Part shown: piece after piece, positions 15,149 to 21,315 of the stretch
Layout of the letters: each line of letters starts with the position of its first letter
Numbering within the stretch: position 1 is the first letter of the stretch
DNA from: Ferroglobus sp.
Lineage (GTDB): Archaea; Halobacteriota; Archaeoglobi; Archaeoglobales; Archaeoglobaceae
DNA: 21,414 nucleotides
Direction of reading: 5' to 3'
Assembly (NCBI GenBank): GCA_015523665.1
Contig: WAJX01000079.1
Span: forward strand, 1-21,414
Notes under the pieces: model-generated
The model's database searches: none
Seen by the model: only the letters and a program-made list of their open reading frames with translations
What the model was told of the DNA's origin: nothing
Program-made: the position numbers and the translations under genes

Positions 15149-15628
15149 ATGATACTCACAACATCTAGGGATCCCAGTAGAAGAAGTAGAAGTTTTGCAA
15201 GAGTTCTTTCAAAATTTATGAATTGGAAATATATTCAAAGAGGTAAGAGAAGCTTTGAATCACTTTTTGATGAACTATCAGATAATGAAAAACTTGCGGT
15301 AATCAATGAAATAAAGGGAAATCCCGCCATTCTTAAGCTATATGGAAAAGATGGAAAGGAGATACTTTCATTAAGAATAAACGTTGGTGAGATTAAAAGG
15401 GAAAAAATGGGTGATGAAATTGTCTTTTTTTTGGGGAAACCACCTTTTGATCCACTTTTATTTGAAGTGATGCCACCTATAAAGCCTGCGAAAAAATTCA
15501 TAAGAAAGATTAGGGATAAGAAGATAATTAAAGTGAAAGAAAATCAACTTGAATTCATATATAAAGGTAAGAGAGTTTTGAAGATAAAAATAGTTGGTGT
15601 AAAATATGGAGGCGGAGATAGAGGTTGA
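15149..15628 (+). CDS. Brix-domain (Imp4-like) rRNA biogenesis protein
   Basis: This is the single archaeal Brix-domain protein, related to eukaryotic Imp4/Rpf/Brx1, which bind pre-rRNA during ribosome assembly. Its 159 residues start with the diagnostic ILTTSRDPSRRSRSFARVLSK, then the RGK signature, and end in a Lys/Arg-rich beta-strand segment. ATG 15149 starts exactly at the conserved N-terminus; the preceding ATG at 15144 is followed by one codon and a stop. It overlaps the Pcc1 gene by 23 nt. In many euryarchaea the cluster also carries L37Ae and RpoP genes ahead of this one; they are absent here, where a usp gene lies instead. Confidence 0.9.
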   Translation: MILTTSRDPSRRSRSFARVLSKFMNWKYIQRGKRSFESLFDELSDNEKLAVINEIKGNPAILKLYGKDGKEILSLRINVGEIKREKMGDEIVFFLGKPPFDPLLFEVMPPIKPAKKFIRKIRDKKIIKVKENQLEFIYKGKRVLKIKIVGVKYGGGDRG

Positions 15629-15824
15629 TTGTGATTTTGTCGAGAGAATCTTTAGGTGTCTAATAGATAAACCAGATGAGAGAAGAGTGAAGGCAAAAGT
15701 TTATTTATCTAATAGAAAACTTTTGCTTAAAATCAAAACAGATGATCTAACATCATTAAGAGCTGCGTTAAATACATACTTGAGACAAGTTAAAGTCTGT
15801 TTAGATATAGAAGAGGTGGTATAA
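15606..15824 (+). CDS. pcc1: KEOPS complex subunit Pcc1
   Basis: This is the small dimerisation subunit of KEOPS, the complex that makes the t6A modification of tRNA together with Kae1, Bud32 and Cgi121. Its 72 residues show the Pcc1 pattern: an N-terminal strand, a helix with the Arg-containing stretch DERRVKAKVYL, and the terminal DLTSLRAALNTYLRQVKVCLDIEE helix that forms the dimer interface. GGTG at 15596-15599 lies 6 nt before the ATG, inside the Brix gene. The gene stops directly against the prefoldin ATG. Other KEOPS genes are not in the window. The related DUF3194 family is an alternative name for similar small proteins in this position. Confidence 0.85.
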   Translation: MEAEIEVDCDFVERIFRCLIDKPDERRVKAKVYLSNRKLLLKIKTDDLTSLRAALNTYLRQVKVCLDIEEVV

Positions 15825-16172
15825 ATGGGAGAATTGCCTCCTCAGGTTCAAAACATGCTATCACAACTTCAACAAATACAACAACAACTTCAAGCTGTAA
15901 TATCTCAAAAAGTGCAAATTGAAGCTCTGATAAGGGAAACAGACGATGCACTTAAAGAGCTTGAAAAATCGAAAAGTGAGGAAGTGTATAAAGCTGTTGG
16001 CAATATCCTTGTTAAATCTGATAAGAGTGAAGTTGTTAAAGAATTGACAGAGAAAAAAGAGACATACGAAGTAAGGGTAAAAACATTAGAAAGACAAGAA
16101 GAAAAATTGAGAGAGAGACTTACAGAAATGCAAAGAAAAATCCAAGGTATGCTCTCTCCACAAGCTGGATAA
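15825..16172 (+). CDS. pfdB: Prefoldin beta subunit
   Basis: This is a subunit of the hexameric archaeal prefoldin chaperone (alpha2 beta4), which hands unfolded proteins to the thermosome. At 115 residues it has the standard pattern: a Gln-rich N-terminal coiled coil (QNMLSQLQQIQQQLQAV), a central beta hairpin with DALKELEK...VYKAVGNILVK, and a C-terminal coiled coil (EVVKELTEKKETYEVRVKTLERQEEKL). The Shine-Dalgarno-like GAGGTGG before the ATG and zero spacing from pcc1 indicate a shared message. Confidence 0.95.
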   Translation: MGELPPQVQNMLSQLQQIQQQLQAVISQKVQIEALIRETDDALKELEKSKSEEVYKAVGNILVKSDKSEVVKELTEKKETYEVRVKTLERQEEKLRERLTEMQRKIQGMLSPQAG

Positions 16173-16173
16173 C

Positions 16174-16353
16174 ATGGTAATTTACGCCAAAATAGTTGCA
16201 GAATTTCTTATAGGAATTCTGCTCATTTCAATTTCACTATTATTATTTTTTATATTTATTAACTGGATTTTTGCGTTAATTACTCTTTTTGGAGTTTATT
16301 TATGCTTTAAATCCTACAAAGAGGGGAAAAGTTTAGAGAAGCAATCTTTCTAA
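16174..16353 (+). CDS. Small two-helix membrane protein after pfdB
   Basis: A 59-codon reading frame begins one base after the prefoldin stop. The product (MVIYAKIVAEF...) has two hydrophobic stretches, about residues 8-29 and 31-44, then a charged tail (KSYKEGKSLEKQ). This is typical of a small inner-membrane protein with both ends on the same side. There is no clear Shine-Dalgarno site, so expression would depend on coupling to pfdB. The last 47 nt overlap the 3' end of the convergent aldolase gene. I do not recognise a family. Its tight junction with pfdB and clean amphipathic layout favour a real gene, but it could be chance in A+T-rich DNA. Confidence 0.5.
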   Translation: MVIYAKIVAEFLIGILLISISLLLFFIFINWIFALITLFGVYLCFKSYKEGKSLEKQSF

Positions 16354-16891
16354 GAATCTCAAATCTATATAAAATCTCACACGAATGCTCGAGATAACTG
16401 GCTGTTTTGAAAGCGTCAGTTAATGAGCTTCCAGCTGAATATATCCCATGACCTCTAACAAGGCAGACTCCTTTTTCTGCTATTTCTTTTGCTATTCTCT
16501 TAGCTAACTTTTCATCTCCAAATTTTCCTTCAACAACTTTAACATTTCCTATGAACATTCTACCCTCTAAATCAATCGGTCTAATCTCATCATAAAGTAA
16601 AGATAGAGTTACATTGTAAATACCATGACAATGAATGACTGCTGTGAAATCCGTTAGTTCGTAGATCTTATTGTGGACATACAAATCTGAAGATGCTGTA
16701 TAATCTTTCTTTCCAATCTCAACATCTATGAATGAGTTTTCATTAAGCTCATCTAACATCACTCCTCTTTTTGTAATCGTTATCTTATTGCCGAACCTAA
16801 AACTTATATTACCACTAGCCCCATCTATTAATTTATATTTGGCCAACTTCTTTCCGATCATGATCGCTTCTTTAATCTCATCTCTATTCAT
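16307..16891 (-). CDS. Class II aldolase/adducin-family protein (FucA-like)
   Basis: This is a zinc-dependent aldolase of the fuculose-1-phosphate aldolase superfamily; the substrate is unknown. Archaeal members are proposed for lactaldehyde or sugar-phosphate cleavage. Of 194 residues, the phosphate loop GASGNIS (24-30) and the zinc ligands H87, H89 (VIHCHG) and H148 (VRGHG) are visible. The usual catalytic Glu of the SSE motif is Asp69 here (SSDLYVH). The frame is open to 16927, but ATG 16891 has GGTGAG 5 nt upstream and starts at the family N-terminus. It is convergent with the pfdB operon, overlapping the small membrane ORF by 47 nt. Confidence 0.85.
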   Translation of the reverse strand: MNRDEIKEAIMIGKKLAKYKLIDGASGNISFRFGNKITITKRGVMLDELNENSFIDVEIGKKDYTASSDLYVHNKIYELTDFTAVIHCHGIYNVTLSLLYDEIRPIDLEGRMFIGNVKVVEGKFGDEKLAKRIAKEIAEKGVCLVRGHGIYSAGSSLTDAFKTASYLEHSCEILYRFEILRKIASLNFSPLCRI

Positions 16892-17010
16892 CTTGCTCAC
16901 CATCCAATCCTTTTTAGATTCGGCCAATAACCTTCACCAACTTTATTCTTACTATTTCTCTATTCTTTAGATCTATCTTTAGATTTAGCTGATCAATTTT
17001 GTTTAGTTTG

Positions 17011-17168
17011 CTATTCTATTTTAATTTTTATTTAATTAATTAAAAAATAAAATTAAAAAATTTAATTATAAAATATTATATATTAAATTAATCATTTATC
17101 ATTATTTAAAAATTATAAATTAATTATTAATAAATTAATTTTTTATATCAACTTTTCACTCTATTTTC
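17011..17168. other. 158-bp spacer with no G on the plus strand
   Basis: This is most of the 277-bp gap between the divergent aldolase and thymidylate kinase genes. From 17011 to 17168 there is no G and only ten C residues; the middle (17017-17092) is pure A+T. TTAATT-type repeats and self-complementary stretches are common. No gene or RNA is recognised. The tmk promoter lies at its right end. Confidence 0.55.
17141..17149 (+). promoter_or_regulatory. TATA box of thymidylate kinase gene
   Basis: TTTTATATC is centred near 17145, about 24 bp before the GTG start codon at 17169. There is no ribosome-binding site, so a leaderless message with a GTG start is predicted. Confidence 0.5.
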
Positions 17169-17786
17169 GTGGGTTATCTGATAGCCATTGAAGGTATTGA
17201 TGGTGCTGGTAAAACAACCATAGCAAAATTTTTGAAAGAAAAACTTGAGGAATTTGGGATAGATACAATTATACTAAAAGAGCCAAGCGAGAGCGAATAT
17301 GGAAGGAAGATAAAGTCATCTAATGTAAGATTGAAACCAGAAGAGGAACTTGAATTATTCATTCTTGATAGGAAATATAATGTTGAAAATAATATACTCC
17401 CAGCTTTGGAAAAGTGTGTAACAGTTATAATGGACAGATATTATTACTCAAATGTTGCTTATCAAGGAGCTAGGGGAATAAGTCCTGATTTTATTCTCGA
17501 AAAAAATGAAGAGATAGCCCCCAAACCTGATCTCACAATCATCTTAGATATCAATCCAGAAACAGCTATAGAGAGAGTTAAATATAGAGGAAAAAGAAGT
17601 GTCTTTGAAGAATTGGAGTATCTGAGGAAAGTTAGGAACATTTACCTTTCATTGAAGAGTAATGAGATAGTTTTTGTTGATGCGAATCAAAAAATTGAGG
17701 ATGTTAAGGAAGAATGCTTATATCACGTTCTCTCCCTACTCTCGTCAAGAGGATCTTTTTTGGAGTTAAAATTACGTCGCTTTTAA
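17169..17786 (+). CDS. tmk: Thymidylate kinase
   Basis: This enzyme phosphorylates dTMP to dTDP for DNA synthesis. Its 205 residues show the P-loop GIDGAGKTT (9-17), the archaeal-type KEPSESEYGRKI (37-48) in place of the bacterial EPGGT loop, the DRYYYSNVAYQG segment (89-100) for the base and phosphate, and an Arg-rich LID (RGKRSVFEE, 140-148). The GTG start gives the exact family N-terminus. The last 27 codons run antisense across the 3' end of the cyclo-ligase-like gene (83-bp overlap), so the C-terminal twenty-odd residues are probably lineage-specific. Confidence 0.92.
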   Translation: MGYLIAIEGIDGAGKTTIAKFLKEKLEEFGIDTIILKEPSESEYGRKIKSSNVRLKPEEELELFILDRKYNVENNILPALEKCVTVIMDRYYYSNVAYQGARGISPDFILEKNEEIAPKPDLTIILDINPETAIERVKYRGKRSVFEELEYLRKVRNIYLSLKSNEIVFVDANQKIEDVKEECLYHVLSLLSSRGSFLELKLRRF

Positions 17787-18345
17787 CATCATGCCTTTCC
17801 ATAAGATAGCTCAGATCATCGAATATCTGAAGATCATGACATATCACGGCATAAACAGTTTTTGAGGTTATCAATCCCTTTTCTCTTAAAAACTCGTATT
17901 CTTTATCTCCATAACCAGTTCCTTTTCCAATTCTATTCCCTTCAATATCGATAGCAACACAGCCTTGAATGAAAATACCTATTTCATTTACGATCTCTCT
18001 TATGGTTTCAGCTTTTAATTCAACACCGTATTTTAACATTCTGGATAAATAAGCATTTTCTGGATTTCCCTTAATCATGATGATACCTTTAAAATGAGGT
18101 TTTGGAGCAAGTAATAACTTTCCATCTTCAAGTACGATTTGTCTTGCTCTGAGAAGTGGAGAATCGGGGGCGCAGAAAATAACTTCAGAGTCATAATAAT
18201 TTTTAAGTCTTCTAATTTTTTCACATGCTTTTTTGGCTCCTTTGAAGTTTGGTATTCTTCCTTTAACTGGAAAAGGAAATTCAGCGACTCTCTCTATCCT
18301 CTTCCATACAAAATCCCTCACATCCCTTTTGTTTTTAAACTTCAT
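17704..18345 (-). CDS. 5-formyltetrahydrofolate cyclo-ligase-like protein
   Basis: This is a member of the MTHFS/YgfA family, whose classical reaction is ATP-dependent conversion of 5-formyl-THF to methenyl-THF. Archaeal members may act on another pterin or have another role, since many use methanopterin. Of 213 residues, the nucleotide/phosphate loop GNRIGKGTGYGDKEYEFL (136-153) replaces the bacterial GxGGGYYDR, and a VILTPKKIL strand near the C-terminus is typical. Two TTG codons at 18351 and 18348 precede ATG 18345; I prefer the ATG. The start overlaps the CBS gene by 11 nt, so the two are coupled. The 3' end overlaps tmk by 83 bp on the opposite strand. Confidence 0.8.
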   Translation of the reverse strand: MKFKNKRDVRDFVWKRIERVAEFPFPVKGRIPNFKGAKKACEKIRRLKNYYDSEVIFCAPDSPLLRARQIVLEDGKLLLAPKPHFKGIIMIKGNPENAYLSRMLKYGVELKAETIREIVNEIGIFIQGCVAIDIEGNRIGKGTGYGDKEYEFLREKGLITSKTVYAVICHDLQIFDDLSYLMERHDVKSDVILTPKKILLTRVGRERDISILP

Positions 18346-19177
18346 CAACAAGCACTCTTATAAGCTTTTTATCAGAAATCAATCCTGAAACTCTTCCATT
18401 TGCATCTATAACTGGCAAATAATCCAGATCATTTTCAACCATTGCTTTTGCTGTCTTTGAAACTGATGTAGTGGGGTAGACAAATACTGGGGATTTCATA
18501 AACTTTTTAACAGGCTCCTTTGGCAGTTTTATAACACTAACTTCAAAATACTTTATAGAATAATCTCTTATCCCATCCCAAGTCCAAGAATCATCTGTAT
18601 CACTTGAGGAGGCGTATGTTGTTGATTCAAGAAATTCCTCTATGAGGGTTTCAGTTAGGACTATTTTTTCATCTATTATACCAACAACTTTGGCATCATC
18701 ATCCAATATTGGACATAGTTCGGCATTCGCCAATCTCATAATCTCTCCAGCTACATTTAATGGTGTATCCTGCCATATACAGACAGAAATATTGTCAATA
18801 TATTCTCTTATCGGTTTATCAATTTCCATTTCAGATATCTTTTCGATTATATCTCTCACGGTTATTATTCCTTTCAACTCTCCTCCTTCAACAACCGGCA
18901 ATCTTCTAAAATCGGTTTCAGTTAAAATTTTTACAACTCTCTCTATATCATCTTCTGGACTAACAGTGATGGGATTAGGGGTCATGAGAAATGCTACCTG
19001 ATCTTCATCAATCTTCCTTAAGATATCTTTTCTTGTTACAATACCAACAACTTTCCTATTTTTTAAAACTGGAACAGCAGATACACCATGCTTTTTGAAC
19101 AATTCAACTACATTATCTCTAGTATTTGGGAGATCTATATATATTACTTCAGTTGTCATCACATCTTTGGCTTTCAT
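18335..19177 (-). CDS. Four-CBS-domain protein
   Basis: This is a cytosolic regulatory protein of 280 residues with four CBS motifs: about 1-55, 60-115, 122-178 and 222-280. Each has the MT/F-M-x-P start and the G-I-V/I-T/S-x-K/R-D end. A hydrophilic linker (about 183-215, rich in Ser, Asp and Trp) separates the third and fourth. CBS pairs bind adenosine nucleotides or S-adenosylmethionine; archaeal proteins of this layout are often mislabelled IMP-dehydrogenase-related, but no catalytic domain is present. There is no Shine-Dalgarno site, and a TATA-like box about 31 bp upstream suggests a very short leader. It is coupled to the cyclo-ligase-like gene, which may be the process it senses. Confidence 0.9.
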   Translation of the reverse strand: MKAKDVMTTEVIYIDLPNTRDNVVELFKKHGVSAVPVLKNRKVVGIVTRKDILRKIDEDQVAFLMTPNPITVSPEDDIERVVKILTETDFRRLPVVEGGELKGIITVRDIIEKISEMEIDKPIREYIDNISVCIWQDTPLNVAGEIMRLANAELCPILDDDAKVVGIIDEKIVLTETLIEEFLESTTYASSSDTDDSWTWDGIRDYSIKYFEVSVIKLPKEPVKKFMKSPVFVYPTTSVSKTAKAMVENDLDYLPVIDANGRVSGLISDKKLIRVLVDEV

Positions 19178-19204
19178 AACTTTTCAAAATCAAATTACAA
19201 CCAT

Positions 19205-19212
19205 TATTTAAA
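19205..19212 (-). promoter_or_regulatory. TATA-like box of CBS gene
   Basis: TTTAAATA on the minus strand is centred near 19208, predicting a transcription start about 5 nt before the ATG at 19177. It lies in the 141-bp gap after the amidohydrolase gene, which may also read through from upstream. Confidence 0.45.
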
Positions 19213-19318
19213 CGTTTTTGAGGTGGTTACATGTATTTACATAAGATAATATATATAAAAAATATATAAAAGGATTAGAAGGCTAAGAGATATTGATAAA
19301 GTGTGTTTGAATACGAAG

Positions 19319-20272
19319 TTATTCGAAACGAATTTCTGTAATCATTATAATATCACAACTTTCGAGTCTCCTTACAACAGATCTAATAAGATTCTCACTC
19401 CTCCTCATTTTTTCCATTCTGGCAATAACAAATTTTGTCGAATTTTTTGTAGAGGCGTAGTAAACTCTTTCAGCATCAATAAACGATGATGCAAACTTTA
19501 CCTCATCAAGCATATTGGGAGAGGAAATCATCACATTATCTGTCCCTATGAGCCAGTTTTCGTACTCTGAGAGAATCCTATAATTTTCAAGATTGAATAC
19601 GTTAAAAAAAGCGTTGGATCTCATACATGATACTATATCTATTCCTTCATCCATAGCTTTCAAAAGCAATCTCTTTTCAGCCATGTTCATATGGATAAGC
19701 ATATCTGGCTCTAAAGCTAATGCTTGTTCAACATCTTCATTATCAAGCTCTCCAGCGTGAATAGCAAATATCTTATTCTTTGCGAGATCTCTGCAAAATT
19801 CAAGAAAATCCATATCGTGATCTCTAACACTGCTAAAGCCGAATCCATTAGTTAAGGATATAAGTTTCTCGGCTTCAACCTCATTAGATGGACGGGATAG
19901 AATTTCAACAATTCCTCTTTTATCAGCTTTTTTTAAGAGTTCAGCTCCTTTTATTCCTTCCTCTCTAAAGTCGAATATACGATTGGTTCCACTCTTATAG
20001 GCGTATTCAATACTATTCCTCATCTCATCTATTATCTCATCATCTCTAGCATTTCTTAACACCTTGAACTTCAAACCATCTTTTCCAACCATCTCAATTA
20101 ATCCCAATCTGGGAGGATCTTTTAAAATAGAATCTCCAAGGTGTGTATGAGCGTTTATAAAGGATTTAAAGATGACATACTCAGGTTTAACTTTTTCTGA
20201 TGTAAAAACAACTTCACCATTTTGAAAATACAATTTTCCAGTCTCTCCTGTTTCAGCTATAACACATCTCAT
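19319..20272 (-). CDS. Amidohydrolase-superfamily protein (chlorohydrolase/deaminase-like)
   Basis: This is a metal-dependent hydrolase with the TIM-barrel amidohydrolase fold; the substrate is unknown, and a deaminase acting on a purine, pyrimidine or pterin is plausible. Of 317 residues, the metal motif HTH is at H42-H44 (FINAHTHLGDS), with H172 and E175 in IHAGE, H194 in IHMN and D245 in IGTDN. This is the order of the ATZ/TRZ (cytosine-deaminase-like) group. The short N-terminal beta-strand stretch with NGE is the second half of the usual beta-sandwich, so it is a compact member. The frame opens with TTG at 20278, but ATG 20272 fits better. It is divergent from the Sec61 beta gene with a 40-bp gap. 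Confidence 0.87.
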   Translation of the reverse strand: MRCVIAETGETGKLYFQNGEVVFTSEKVKPEYVIFKSFINAHTHLGDSILKDPPRLGLIEMVGKDGLKFKVLRNARDDEIIDEMRNSIEYAYKSGTNRIFDFREEGIKGAELLKKADKRGIVEILSRPSNEVEAEKLISLTNGFGFSSVRDHDMDFLEFCRDLAKNKIFAIHAGELDNEDVEQALALEPDMLIHMNMAEKRLLLKAMDEGIDIVSCMRSNAFFNVFNLENYRILSEYENWLIGTDNVMISSPNMLDEVKFASSFIDAERVYYASTKNSTKFVIARMEKMRRSENLIRSVVRRLESCDIIMITEIRFE

Positions 20273-20281
20273 GTCCAAAAC

Positions 20282-20298
20282 TTAAATATATCTTTAAA
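20282..20298. promoter_or_regulatory. Interlocked divergent TATA boxes (amidohydrolase / Sec61 beta)
   Basis: TTAAATATA at 20282-20290 is centred 26 bp before the Sec61 beta ATG (20313) on the plus strand. TTTAAA at 20293-20298 is centred about 24 bp before the amidohydrolase ATG (20272) on the minus strand. Each box lies between the other box and its start codon, so the two initiation complexes would compete for the same 40 bp. Neither gene has a Shine-Dalgarno site. Confidence 0.45.
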
Positions 20299-20312
20299 AA
20301 GAATTAACCATT

Positions 20313-20483
20313 ATGCCAAAAAGAGAAAGTGGTCCACCACTGATGTCATCTGCGGGTATAATGAGGTATTTTGAGGAGGAAAGAACTCAGATAAAAATCA
20401 ATCCTAAAACGATTATAATCTTTGGCTTCATCATCGGACTTTTGACTATAATCTTAAATGCATATTATGGACTTTGGCCTTAA
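20313..20483 (+). CDS. secG: Preprotein translocase subunit Sec61 beta (SecG-type)
   Basis: This is the small tail-anchored subunit of the archaeal SecYE-beta protein-conducting channel. Its 56 residues show the hallmark pattern: a flexible N-terminus MPKRESGPPLMSSAGIMRYFEEE, then a short linker with INPK, and one C-terminal membrane helix (about 34-52) ending at the stop. The SSAG(I/L)xRYFEEE segment is diagnostic. The promoter is a TATA box 26 bp upstream, so the transcript should be leaderless. The EngB gene follows within 7 nt, and an alternative EngB start overlaps this gene. Confidence 0.93.
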   Translation: MPKRESGPPLMSSAGIMRYFEEERTQIKINPKTIIIFGFIIGLLTIILNAYYGLWP

Positions 20484-20490
20484 AAGTAAG

Positions 20491-21048
20491 ATGGAGATAA
20501 TATTTGTTGGTAGATCGAATGTTGGGAAATCTACTCTTTTTTCAGCTCTTTTTGGGGTTAAGGTTAGGAAGGGAAAGAAACCAGGAGTAACTTTGAAACC
20601 TAACCAAGTTTTTTTTAAAGATCTAATTCTGACAGACATGCCAGGTTTTGGATACATAAGAGGAGTTAGTAGGGCATATAATGAGAAGTTGAAAGACTTT
20701 ATAGTCCACTATATAGAAGAAAATGCTAAGAGAATAGAGATAGCTGTGGAGGTGATAGATGCAAAATCTTTTTGTGAGATTGCAGAGAGGTGGGATAAGA
20801 GAGGATTCATCCCAGTTGAGGTTGAGATGTTTCAATTTCTTACTGAGCTTGGCATAAAAACTGTTGTTGCAGCAAATAAATTTGACAAAGTCAAAGATCA
20901 CAGAGTTTTAGAAAAAATTAAGGAATGGATAGGTTGTGAAGTAATCCCAACTTCAGCAAAGAAAGGAGATGTAGGGGAGCTAAAAAAATGGTTGAAAAAT
21001 GAAATAATGAGTTTGAAGAGACACGATCTACTTGCTGTGTTTAGATGA
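20491..21048 (+). CDS. engB: Probable GTP-binding protein EngB
   Basis: This is a TRAFAC-class GTPase of the EngB/YihA family linked to ribosome assembly. Of 185 residues, G1 is GRSNVGKST, G2 lies in the PGVTLKP segment, G3 is DMPGFGY, G4 is NKFDK and G5 is TSAKK. The frame stays open to an ATG at 20458 (inside secG) and an ATG at 20467. I choose ATG 20491, because the P-loop strand (MEIIFVG) begins there as in the family and the other starts only add residues encoded by the Sec61 beta tail. None has a convincing ribosome-binding site, so coupling to secG translation is likely. Confidence 0.9.
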   Translation: MEIIFVGRSNVGKSTLFSALFGVKVRKGKKPGVTLKPNQVFFKDLILTDMPGFGYIRGVSRAYNEKLKDFIVHYIEENAKRIEIAVEVIDAKSFCEIAERWDKRGFIPVEVEMFQFLTELGIKTVVAANKFDKVKDHRVLEKIKEWIGCEVIPTSAKKGDVGELKKWLKNEIMSLKRHDLLAVFR

Positions 21049-21111
21049 AATTAAAAAATAAAATAATAAAAATAAAATAAGAAATTGAATCAAAAATTTA
21101 AAAAAGAAAAA

Positions 21112-21122
21112 GAATTATTAAC
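21112..21122 (+). promoter_or_regulatory. TATA-like box before the small basic ORF
   Basis: GAATTATTAAC is centred near 21117, about 28 bp before ATG 21145. No Shine-Dalgarno site is present, in keeping with the leaderless pattern elsewhere. The A+T-rich composition makes chance matches likely. Confidence 0.3.
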
Positions 21123-21144
21123 TTTCTAAACCAAATATTAATGG

Positions 21145-21315
21145 ATGAGACGTTTTAATTGGAGATTGTTTAGAAGGAAGGGTAAAAAGAAGGTTGAGGA
21201 AAAAGACGAAAAACTCCTGATAAAGAATGTTAAAGAGATAAAAGAAGAGATAATGGGAGATAAGAGGAAAGATATGCATGAAGTCGCAAAAGAACTCCTC
21301 TCGGAGGATAGTTAA
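21145..21315 (+). CDS. Small basic hypothetical protein, 56 residues
   Basis: The frame encodes MRRFNWRLFRRKGKKK followed by a Lys/Glu-rich segment predicted to be helical (about 17-56). It contains no membrane helix, metal motif or domain I know. The highly basic N-terminus with aromatics could bind nucleic acid or the membrane surface. It overlaps the next, truncated gene by 38 nt in a different frame, which suggests a coupled pair and supports reality. It may instead be the N-terminal tail of a longer gene disrupted by a frameshift. Function unknown. Confidence 0.45.
   Translation: MRRFNWRLFRRKGKKKVEEKDEKLLIKNVKEIKEEIMGDKRKDMHEVAKELLSEDS

Noticed and set aside
17011..17168. A+T-rich spacer as a replication origin
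   Set aside because: No repeated origin-recognition boxes and no orc1/cdc6 gene are in the window; composition alone is insufficient.
18642..19001. 119-residue plus-strand frame opposite the CBS gene
   Set aside because: It mirrors the CBS repeats in antisense and has no start signals.
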